Assembly: GCA_934045905.1 (NCBI GenBank)
Contig: OW203768.1
Location: 30,967,060-31,031,059 of the forward strand
Reading direction: 5' to 3'
Length of the DNA stretch: 64,000 bases
Source: Leuctra nigra
Lineage: Eukaryota; Arthropoda; Insecta; Plecoptera; Leuctridae
Numbering within the stretch: the first letter of the stretch is position 1; each line of letters begins with the position of its first letter. Below the pieces are notes generated by a model that saw nothing but the letters and a program-made list of their open reading frames with translations, had not been told where the DNA came from and did not search any database. Shown here one piece after another: positions 1 to 10,300 of the stretch. The position numbers were made by a program, and so were the translations under genes.

Positions 1-540
1 GGCATTTCATATAGATAACCATCTGAATCATTTGGCGCTGGTTTCATTCCGATCGGTCTAGCCGTTTTCGAGATATGACTCACTTCCGGTTTCAAAATGG
101 CGGCATAAAACCAGTTATTACAAAAGGCACCTCAGACGCCAAAAGTGCACATATAGTAAAAATTTCAGATCGATCGGTTAACCCGTTTAGGCTGTGGCCC
201 TGTCAACAGTGTTTCCTGATATCTGAATCTGAATCATCAGATAGCTTTTAAAAGGGGTGTAATTTCACTTTTTTCACGGCCCTCTATCTCGTAAATGGCA
301 TAACCTGTTGTTCCCAAATTCGGTATATGGGTTGGGGTGGGCCATAGCTCGAAATTAAGATATTTCGCAACAATGTGAGATTTTTCAATTTTGAGATCCA
401 GTAGGCCGAAAATGCCATGTTGTTGCTTACAGTAAAAGTGTTTGGTCTGCTCCTCAGTTTATTAGGCATTTACGGTATGTTGAGTGAGTGTGAGTGTACA
501 GTACGACTTGGCTGGGTGGAGCAACCGCTCCACTAGATCA
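1..540. repeat. Dispersed repeat family R1, copy 1 (cut by window start)
   Basis: This stretch matches 1556-2015 and 14480-15220 over several hundred bases. Shared landmarks, in order, are a block reading about gttccgatcggtctagccg, the phrase cgagatatgac, cacttccggtttcaaaatgg, a block ending agcacgtaaatg or similar, and gatccagtaggccgaaaatg. The copies are diverged by substitutions and small indels. I see no long ORF and no clear terminal repeats. It is an unclassified interspersed repeat lying in the FBXL16 intron. Confidence 0.7.
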
Positions 541-747
541 GAGGTTTGTATGAATTAGGGCGAATTCTAAGCACCATGGCTGGATCGCTGGGTGGGACCA
601 CTTTACATTCAAGAATCAAATAATGATATGTACCTATTTGTTTTCAATGAAGATTTCTTTGGCAAAGTCAAAAATATAAAAATCGAATAAGACAAAGGAC
701 TTGTAAATATATGAATAACGGATTATGCTTGCTTGAGTGCTCCCCCC

Positions 748-1388
748 CAGAGCTGGGTAAGTTACCAAAAAAATAGGAACGCGTTAAAGTTACGTTACTT
801 TCCGAAAAAAAGGAACTAGTTAAAGTTAAAGTTCCTCAACTAATCAGAGGAACTGGAAGTTCCTTTTCAATGAAAAGTTACTTTGAAAGTTACTTGACCA
901 TTTTATTTCCGGAATGCAGCCAATTTGCTAAAACACAAATTCAGGCTGTAATTTTTCTCTGTGGAAAACAAAATTTTCAACGAAATTCCTCCCAGTAAGA
1001 AGTCTTGCATCTAATTCTACCCCCTCCCCCATGCCACGGCAGGGTTGTTCAAGTGCAAGTGAGAGGGCGAACTGGTGACGCACTAAGCATGAACGGCGTG
1101 ATTGGAATGCGGTTTTGTGCAGGTGGCCTAAAATTCCTTATCAGAGAAAATCAGGTACATATTTGAGGGCGGAAATGGTGTAGTTTTGAATGTTGAGGGA
1201 AGGTACATTCTGCTCTAAAAGTAACTGCAAAAGGAACTTTTATAAATGTGAAAGTTCCACAACAAAAAGGAACTTTCCACGTTACTAAGTTACTTCTATC
1301 ATAGCAGGAACGCGTTACTGTAAAAGTTACAAAAAAGTAACGCGTTACCGGTAACGCGTTACTTTCGTTAAGTTACTACCCAGCTCTG
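748..1388. mobile_element. hAT-like non-autonomous transposon, 8-bp TSD
   Basis: The element starts cagagctgggtaagttac and ends with the inverted counterpart gttactacccagctctg. It is flanked by the 8-bp direct repeat ctcccccc (740-747 and 1389-1396). The interior is rich in gttac/gtaac motifs and contains ggtaacgcgttac near the end. It has no transposase ORF. The same family recurs at 27856-28709 and, diverged, at 43642-44174. Eight-bp duplications and these termini fit a hAT MITE. Confidence 0.85.
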
Positions 1389-1555
1389 CTCCCCCCTTAG
1401 CCAAAGTGACAGCGTTTAAACCACCAGTCAATACGATGGAAACGAAATTTACAAATAAGAAGTTTTGTCACAATATTATTGTTGAACAAATGAAATCGCC
1501 ATTGTACACTTTCCATTCAGTTTGGTCTTTCTCAATTAGGCTACCCCAACTATAG

Positions 1556-2015
1556 TTTGATTCCGATCGGTCTAGCCGTTTACGAGATATGACGTCACTT
1601 CCAGTTGGTTTTATAAAAAGGCACCTAAGACGCCAACAGTGCACACGTGTTAAAAATTTCAGATCGATCGGCTCAGCCGTTTAGGCTGTGGCGGTGATAG
1701 TCGTGTTTCCTGATATCTGAATCGTCCAGAATCAGAAAGTGGTGTAATTTTACGAATTTCTATGCCCTCTAGCACGTAAATGACATAACATATTGTTCCC
1801 AAATTTAGTATATGTGGTGGGGTGGGCCATAGCTCGAAATTAAGATATTTCGTAACAATGTGAGAATTCCCAATTTTGAGATCCAGTAGGCCGAAAATGC
1901 CATGTTGTTGCTTACAGTAAAAGTGTTTGGTCTGCTCCTCAGTTTATTAGGCATTTACGGTATGTTGAGTGAGTGTGTGTGTACAGTACGACTTGGCTGG
2001 ATGTAGCGACTGCTC
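1556..2015. repeat. Dispersed repeat family R1, copy 2
   Basis: This copy parallels 1-540, including the sequence around gatccagtaggccgaaaatg and the stretch aaagtgtttggtctgctcc. Copies 1 and 2 have the same orientation and are separated by the hAT-like element at 748-1388. Confidence 0.7.
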
Positions 2016-2585
2016 CACTAGATCGTCTTACGTAAACCCTAGCAGACAGTCTGTGAGTGATTATGTGGAAGATTGGAAGTGATGCTGCAAAGTGAGGTAT
2101 TAGATGAATGGAGAGAGATGGCACGAGAAAACCATCCTACATTTGCATACTCAGAGCAGAAGAAAATATATCAGGGCCGGAGTTTCAACCCTAATGACAA
2201 GTTAATGCTACGAGCGTCTGGCCGCCATTGATTTGTTTGTTTGTGAGACAACGTGGACTTCGGAAAAGCTCTCTTTCCATCACCAGACATTTACATACCC
2301 ATCTCACTCGCTGACTTGATATCGATGTCTTACATACGTCAATTACGGATGTTCATTCGCTTTATATTATGCACGACGAGAGAATGGGGCTGGAATCTTT
2401 ATCCACAAGTATGTAGTAGTAATTTTTTTTTATAAGTGGACTTTTGATAGATTAGGGTGTGTTTTTCAATACTCTGCTACAAACAGAAGTTAAGTTTATA
2501 AACGGTCATTCAAGGAATTCAGTGCTTGTTGTCATGGCAATATAGTCGCTCTGTTAAAATTTAACAGAGCATTAAAAATCGTCCC

Positions 2586-2722
2586 TTAGGGCCGATCTTT
2601 CAATACTGTGCCAAATTTTAAACACTTGATTAGAACTATATTGTCATGGCAACAGCCATTCCTTCATTGAATATTAAGTAAGTGTTAACGCATTAAACAG
2701 AGTATTGAAAGACCGGCCCTAA
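2586..2722. mobile_element. Short MITE with 22-bp inverted ends
   Basis: ttagggccgatctttcaata at 2586 is mirrored by an imperfect inverse ending ccggccctaa at 2722. The intervening about 95 bp is AT-rich and non-coding. A related cttt-caatact motif occurs just upstream near 2465, so a second relic may be present. I found no clear target duplication. Confidence 0.55.
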
Positions 2723-3189
2723 AAAGATGTAAAAATTTAGAAACATCCGAAAAATGACTACTTTTTATATGGATTCTTCATGCTTTTGTTGCACTGATAG
2801 AGAAATGAAAATAACACATAAAAATACAACATATTTTCTTTAAAAACGTTTGCGTTTGGTCATTTTAGGACAAAACATCTTACAGGTTGTCTTTATGACA
2901 CTTATGTCAACAAATCTGTTTTATCGTGGATATCGTGCTCCCTCGACTAGAGTAAAACCTGTCAACATTCATTCATCCGTCGGCATTAGCAGCCTAGTTG
3001 CAGAAGAGTGCGACGTTAAACTAAACTGAAGAAAACGCATAGTTTTTGTAAGAAATGGAGACTTTGCAAGTTTTCTATTCCCCTTCTCTCGCGGAACGTT
3101 CGAAACAATCTGTCTCCGCGATCAGAAACCCCGACCAACAACGTGCACCCATGATCGATGACACCAATCCGTCATCACCGAACACCAAC

Positions 3190-3912
3190 CTGTAAATGAT
3201 CCAGCAACGCCTCCAGTCCGCGATCACTGACACTCGAACACCTGAGACTCAACGAGTGCATGTGCTTGGTGGCCTGCGGGAACGAGTGGACCAAGTCCAG
3301 CGCATCCTCGTCGGCAGCCCCTAGCAAGGACACCGATCGGAACCCCCGTCGCAGCAGCGAGGAGTACAGTCTGGACCTCTCGGGACACGGCGCCGCTCGC
3401 ATCTCGCGGCATCGCAACACAGGCACAAGTCCGGTCCAGTATCGCGGACTCCGGTACAGCACGTCTCTCCAGCGACCGCACACTTGCGCCAGGATCCGCC
3501 GCTCGCCGGGGGTGAAGTACAGGAAGAACTTCGCGAGGAATCGGTCATCGAGTATCAACGATTCCCATGTGATAAAATGCGGTAATACGTTTTGGTTGAT
3601 GATTCTTCTCGTCACTGTCGGTGTCACTAATACACTGTTGCCGTTGACGGCCGAGGAGGTTGCTTTCCCGCGTCCTGGTAGCAGTCTACTGGGCTTCTCC
3701 GGCGCCCCGACGTTGTTCGCGACGTTGTTAGAGTTACTACCTCCACAGAACACATTCGTAACGCGCTCCATGACGCTCGTTTTACCACCATGTTCACTAG
3801 AATTATTACCAGTACGATGATGTTTACTACTTCTAAGTCCTAAACCGTTGATACGTTTCGATAGTTCCGCACTGGCTCTTTCCACGACGCCTTGAGCCGA
3901 CATCGAGGACAT
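3190..3912 (-). CDS. FBXL16: F-box/LRR-repeat protein 16 (FBXL16), first coding exon, partial
   Basis: This exon encodes the first 241 residues. Residues 1-110 are low-complexity, Ser/Asn-rich and probably disordered. An F-box follows at about 119-161 (RFLAKFFLYFTPGERRIL, then AQVCGRWRDVLYRSPRYWTG). A linker leads into the first leucine-rich repeat (SDRGLEALLDHLQ). Spacing and wording match the metazoan FBXL16 family, a substrate-binding subunit type of SCF ubiquitin ligases (family knowledge). The ATG at 3912 is the first after an in-frame TGA upstream. The exon stops at a consensus donor, CAG|GTTGGT, so the ORF continuation past 3190 is intron. The remaining LRR exons lie left of the window. 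The exon and its upstream flank are GC- and CpG-rich compared with the surroundings. Confidence 0.88.
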
Positions 3913-5093
3913 GTCCTGGTGTCTGATGTCACAACGGAGTCATCATCGTGACATGGATGATTGAGATGGATGGGAGGACACGCGCGCGCGAGAGTGTTTG
4001 GTCGAGGACGGCGTTGTACTGGTGGGGTTGTCCCGGAGAGTGAATCACGACGGCGATCGACGAGGTCGTCGCGACGCCTGCGCAGAGGACGTGACGGACG
4101 AGAGGGGGTCGATGGTGTGGGCACCGCGGCGAGAGAGCGCGGTCGTGACGGAGTGTGTTACCAGACGAGGTGGGAATTTGACGAGATCCGGGAAGAAGAA
4201 AATAAAATATATTTTAATTCGATAATTTGTAATTATATTTAATCACCACGATTAAATTTTAGCTCAATAAAAAAATCATTTAACATCTATTTTCTTTATT
4301 ATACCTTTGTGTCATTTAAAATTATATTCCCTGTCAACAATACAATAACAAAAGTTGTACGAGATTTTAAAACATTCCAAATATACTGTATACAGCATCT
4401 TTGATTTCCGAAAGGTTATTTTGAATGTAAACATTTTGTACTTGATGTTATTCTTGCGCGAATTCGCGATCGATATTTTCCACCATTGATTATTTCGTTC
4501 CCGGTACGTTTCACCACTTTAGGCTACTCGATTTCGACCACCCCCTACCCGTGTCTCACCCCTTATCCGGAAGTGAATGCACCCCTCCGTAATGATTATA
4601 CTAAGCTGGAGTCGGCACAAATGTTCTTCACCCCTCTCGGTCTAGATTGGTGCCTTTGAAATCGCCGCCTTTGTTGTGTCCAGTGTTGTTTGGCTATCAT
4701 AGGTGGCAGCATTATATTGGAGTTCGGTTGCTCAGTTGGTACATTCAATAGGTGGTAAAATTTAAACATGGAATCAAAGTCAAATGAAAAAATGATGTCA
4801 CGTAAATTCAAAGGAGATATAAAAAAACAAATAATTTTTTATATGAAATTAGAGAAAAACAAAATACCTATTAATTCAAAAAACCAACTCTGAACAACGA
4901 AATATAATACAGAACAAAAGAAATTTCAATAGGCGCATGGCTTATTATAGTCCTTAGAAGTCTGGGATTTATAAAATAAAATAAAACACCAAATTATTAA
5001 AAATATTACAATAGATTGCAATTGAAACAAAAAACAGATTTTGTAGGTAGGTAATAAGATCAAATTTATTAAATAATCAGTAATAACAGCAAT
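3913..5093. other. FBXL16 5' flank / DPH1 3' flank
   Basis: Bases 3913-4200 are GC-rich, with CpG runs such as gacacgcgcgcgcgag, and probably hold the FBXL16 5' UTR and promoter. From 4200 the DNA becomes AT-rich. I see no gene; the ORFs here are overlapping frames of the CpG-rich DNA. The DPH1 3' UTR should occupy the right end. Confidence 0.5.
5065..5070 (-). terminator. Likely DPH1 polyadenylation signal
   Basis: AATAAA on the minus strand lies 24 bp past the DPH1 stop. A second AATAAA overlaps the stop codon itself (5093-5098). Confidence 0.5.
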
Positions 5094-6908
5094 TTATTTT
5101 TTACATTCTTTCTTTCCACAACATTGACTCTCCACAAGTGGCGCCGGCTTGTGATTGGGCGTCCACGGTCCGAGACTGGCGTTGGCGTAGAAGTCCATTG
5201 GGTAATTCGTCTGTCCGTCTCCCCTCCATTCCGCTTCGCCCAAAGCTACAGCGGCTTCATACGGAGTCAGCAGCGGCCGCTTGAACGCAGCTCCCCAGTC
5301 GATGGAGAGGCGCGGACAAGCCACCTGGATCCAGGCGCCTACGTCCGGGAACAGGCGCAACTTGTCAGGGAATATCTCCGACAGGAGGACGATCACACTG
5401 GACTTAGACACCGTCAACAAACGCTCCTGGCAGGAAAAAGATAATATATTAATTCATAACAATTTTGATTTTCCTACTCAAAATAAGTAGGTTAGGTACC
5501 TAGGTCAATTTTAAATTTTAATACATAAATATTTTTAAAGTAGGTACCTCCTATGTAGTATTTTAGTTCTGCAATTAGGTACCTACTAAAACATTTCTTA
5601 GATTTATAATAATCTACAATTATTGTATATCTTGAATAATATGAAACTTACATGTAAATGATCAAGAACTTTGGTACTGCCCTGACGACCCAATGTTCCG
5701 AGTATAAGTCCGAACTTTGACGCTCTGCTGGCAGTATCAATGGCGTCTTTCCGTATCCTTCTCATTTCTTCGTGATTGTAAAATTCTTCAGTAAATTTCT
5801 TGTCATATGGATCATACCTAAAAATAATCGTATTAAATAAAAACATATTCATTAGTCAAATTTTTTGAGTAGGTACCTATAAGTTACAATTCCCCTAATA
5901 CACCTAGTTACTGTCAGGGAGCCAATTCTTGAGATTCACTTTTTGAAACCGTGTACGTTATCATCGTTTAAAACATAAAAAAGTTGAAGGCTAAGCAACA
6001 GTTGTCAACTGTTTTAAGTTTTATACAATGCAAATGTACATGGTTTCAAAACATGAAAACTCAAAAATCGGTCGCCAAGATAAGAAACTTGTTAGGTACC
6101 ATGGCAACAAGTTTTACTCCATTATTAACTGTTGGCAACTTAGTCGGGATATAATCAGACCCATAAAAACCTACCTGTAAGCTCGTAACAGTGGATTGGC
6201 AATCATGGCTGCTTCCAAGTGAAATCTTCCATCTCCCAAGTAGATAAATACGTCGACATCGTTGATTATCGGTGCGGTGCATCCGAGTATTTCTCCAGGA
6301 GACAACGGCCGGCACTGAGGGATTTTTACCTCATAACCATCTTCTCTCAACTTTGTTGCAGCTGCTTGAAGTGTTGTCACAAATTGTATTGTACTAACAA
6401 ATCCTAATCGTTTTGTAGTTGGAAAATTAAATCTCACTGTTTCGATGAAATGTAGAGCGTCGATTTTAATATCGACAAATATGTACAGTACTTTGATTCC
6501 GGCAGTTTGGTCAATGGGAATGAGACAGCTGTGGCCAAAATGTACAAGAAGATCTACACCGAGTGCTTTGGCAGTGAAATCGTCGACGCAACAGGCTCCG
6601 TAAGTGACGTCGCCCATTATAACCGTATCTGCATCTGTAAATTCTTCGATTATGTCAGCTATTGTTGTGGCGAACATCAGTAAACCTTCTGGCATTTGTA
6701 GAGCGACTCGTTTTGATTCTGTTTGTCTTATACGCCATATAGTTTTCGGAACTTCAAAATTGTAGTTTGCAGGCAAGGTTTTGATAGCATTTTGCAAATT
6801 GACATCATTTAATAGTTCTTCTGGTATTTTCGTCACAGATCTTATAGGAGGTTTAAATACTTTACGTTGAGCACTAGCTTTAACGACAACTACACTTTGA
6901 TCAGTCAT
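5094..6908 (-). CDS. DPH1: 2-(3-amino-3-carboxypropyl)histidine synthase subunit 1 (DPH1), complete
   Basis: DPH1 acts with DPH2 in the first step of diphthamide synthesis. It moves the aminocarboxypropyl group of SAM to a histidine of elongation factor 2, using a 4Fe-4S cluster in the cytosol (family knowledge). Coding exons are 6175-6908, 5652-5817 and 5094-5426; junction phases agree and give 410 residues, close to the usual 440. All three cluster-cysteine motifs are visible, one per DPH1/2 domain: YGACCVDD (C106/C107), [10 protein letters not shown] (C210) and WIQVACPRL (C337). Splice sites are CAG|GTAGGT, CAT|GTAAGT and acceptors TTTTTAG and TGCCAG. I chose ATG 6908; a longer frame upstream has only TTG. 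The C-terminus is Cys/Lys-rich ([10 protein letters not shown]). It is head-to-head with CRYM. Confidence 0.95.
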
Positions 6909-7351
6909 TATTACACACAAAACAAATAAATTTTCTTACAACCAATTACAACCTATTCATGTGCGAAGGCTGTGCATGTGCGTGACATTTTTGACAGCTG
7001 ATTTCCAAGGCCATTGAACTGCTCGCAGGAGGACGAGGAAGGAACCAAAAGGAACCAGTTGCGTAAATTTGAAAAGTCAGCGGGAAAACGGAAATCATAT
7101 GAACTTGGGAGTTGGGACTCTCCCATTAATTATCTTAACAACCAATTACGTAACAGTTAATCACATTCTTTAATACCTTATGTAACGCACTTGTGTTTTC
7201 ATTATCTAGCTGTCATACAGATAAAATTGGCATTCCTCTCCCGCCTCTGCCTAATTATCATTTCCCCTCCAATAAAGAATAGAAGTAGGTCACCTCCAAA
7301 AAATCACTCTCTCTCATTCCAACCAGTTGTAAACAAAGCAGTGCAACTGCA
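6909..7351. promoter_or_regulatory. Shared divergent promoter region, DPH1/CRYM
   Basis: Only 443 bp separate the two start codons, so both promoters and 5' UTRs must lie here unless distant non-coding exons exist. I see no TATA box in a convincing place and no inserted element. Confidence 0.5.
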
Positions 7352-10300
7352 ATGTCTTCCTCGGCGCCACTGTATTTGACAGAAGAAGATGTGAAGCCTC
7401 TATTGAGCTGGGATACTCTTGTCCCAGTCATTGAGCGAGTGATGGCTGAAGTTTCCGACAAGAATCGTGCGGAGGGGAGTTTGCTTCAGCCGCCTAGGCT
7501 AATCATGAGACTGCCACCAGATGAAACGTAAGTAATTTTACTTTATAAGTTTTCTTGTTATGCAACTGCTGTAGTCATTTATAATTTTTGATTTTTTTTG
7601 TTCTTTAGCTCGGCTCGTGTGTTGCTTACGATGCCAGGGTACAGCGGAGGAAAAGAAGCTCTTGCTTGCAAACTTGTTACTGTTTTTGGTAATAACATAA
7701 ATAAGGGATTACCATCAATTATGGCTACAATTCTGCTCTTAGATGCACTTACTGGTAAAGTTCAAGTGGTAAGTAGGTACCTAATTAATTAATATTCATA
7801 GCAAGCTGCTATCTTATCTCATTTACAAAGTAAAGCATTAAAAAAATAAGTCATAAACATACCTAGTTCCGAGATAATGAAATAAACCTTGTTTGAAATT
7901 TCATTGAAACATCATCAATGAAACTGACATCCTCCAAGTAATTTGCCGCCATAACTCAATTTGTAAAAAAAAGACAACTTATACAGTTCCAATGATTGAC
8001 ACTCCGTTGAATGTAACATTTTTTTGATCCACAAAAAGTATGAAACATTGAAATGTTTCCATTCCAGTTAACATTAAAACAATTTAAAAAAAATTAAATC
8101 GGCAAAAATTACTCGTCGCATACAAAATATTATTTGTCTGATATCAATACCTAATTTTTTGGCCGAGGCTATTCGCACAAATCCGTGCATGCACAAACCG
8201 CACGCATTGGTGCGAATAGATTTGGCCGCGCGGCCGATGCTATTCGCACTACTGCGTGCACTGAGTGGTGTGGTGCACGTATTGGTGTGTTCACAAATTT
8301 GTGCGAATAGCATCGGCCTTGTGCAAATAGCCTCGGCCGCGCGGGCTGGCTATCCGCACAAATCACACCAATTTGTGCACGGATTTGTGCGAATAGCCCG
8401 CCCGCGCGGCCGAGGCTATTCGCACCAATGCGTGCACGGATTGGTGCGTGCACCCATTGGTGCGAATAGACACTTCGTAATTTTTTTCACACAATCCAGT
8501 AATTTTTAGAAGCACAAAGTTAATAAGAGATGCATCCTTCCTTAGGTTTGAGCATAATTTAATTTATTCAATTGACACTGTCTACTGTCTTTTAAACAAG
8601 ATAATAATTAACTAATGTAATTATTGCACACAGATTATGGAGGGTACTGAGATCACCGCTTGGCGCACGGCCGCAGCATCTTTAGTCGCTACGAAGTATC
8701 TCCACAACAACCGAACCAAGATCCTCGCTGTCATGGGCTCTGGCGTGCAGGCACGAAGCCATGCCAGAGTTCTATGCCATTTCTATCGGTTTCAAGAGGT
8801 ACAGTGACAAACACAAAACCCCGACACCCGATTGATATTATGTAGGTACTAGGATCTTTACAACTGTAATATAACGTTTCACTCGTCACCACTTCTAAAG
8901 GTGTCTCTTGAAATCCCTTACATTTTCAAGCGCTATCACAAACACTAGCAACCACACAAACAAAGACAGAATTAAGAGGCAAACGGAAGCGAACGGGAAT
9001 CGCACGGTTCGTCAGAGCGTTTTTTGAAATTTTGTCTTCCCACTAAATAATTTTAAAAAATCAGATAGTAACGACCCATTACAGCCTAATAGACTAAATA
9101 ATGCCGCACACTGGAGTTCATAATGACCTCTGGTACGACCTCAAAGTGTTAAATACGATATCGATAGTAAAATAATCGTATTTAACACTTTGAGGTCGCA
9201 CCAGAGGTCATAAAGTAGGTACTCCAGTGTGCGGCATTATTTAGTCTATTAAGCTGTAATGGGTCGTTTCTACCTGATTTTTGAAAATTATTTATTGGGA
9301 AGACAAAATTAAAAAAAAACGCTCTGACGAACCGTGCGATTCCCGTTCGCTTTCGTTTGCCTCTTAATAGACTGGTCTACTAATATGTCTATGTCAGTAG
9401 TGATGGCATGGCATTGCATTACTACTTGACTGTGTTTCAAGTTTTACGTTGAATGCAAAAAAGATTTTTCTGGAAGGAATTTGAATTTGTTATTTGTGGA
9501 AAAAAATTTTTCACTAGTTTTCAATTGTTCACCTTTATTAGGGAGCTTTTTGTGCTATACAGACTTAGAATAATTCTTGCCTAGGGTTTATTGTTGATGA
9601 CACAATCAACTTCTCAACTTATTGACGCAGCACAACAAAACATGAAAATAAAATTCATATGTTTTGTTGTTTTACGTATTGCTGTGCTCAGTCAGAAGTT
9701 AAGAAATTGACATGTGGTTAACAATAAACTCCCAGCAAGAATAATTCAGTTTGCCGAAAAGAAGCCGCAACATTTGTGTTCTAATGACTGCAGGTACGGA
9801 TCTGGAACCACAAGCTTGCAGGAGCGCAGAGATTGGCTCGGGAGTTGTCGGAAGACGGGATTCCAGCCGTGGCATACGAGAGCGGACAAGAATGCGTGGA
9901 CGATGCAGACGTCATCGTAACCGCCACGTATACCAACACGCCCATCGTCAAGGGGTCGTGGGTCAAGCCGGGGGTTCACATCAACGGTAAGTGCCCAGAT
10001 CAATTCGTGAGATGTCAAAAATATGTAGATTTTAAGGAGAAAAATCCTTTAGGTTGGAAATGCTGGCCGTAATGATGTCTTAGCCACAAAAATGCTGTGG
10101 ATGAGAAATATCCAATTTTATAGACTGGGAGAAAAGTTAATTAGATAATCTTGACAATTTGAGTTGAAGCACATTTTCAGACATAGATCAGATTGTGACT
10201 GAGTCGTTGACAATAGGAAGTATGTTGCTATGGCAACAGAGAATATATCATCCTGATTGAAAAATGAGAACAATGTATTCATTAAAAATTCGAAATTCGA

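Noticed and set aside
3224..4242. Several ORFs opposite and beside the FBXL16 exon
   Set aside because: They are alternative frames of CpG-rich DNA; only the minus-strand frame from 3912 has the F-box.
8074..8509. Overlapping ORFs of 79-116 codons on both strands
   Set aside because: They arise from the GC-rich palindromic array, which has no stop codons. The protein is a repetitive translation of the palindrome words.
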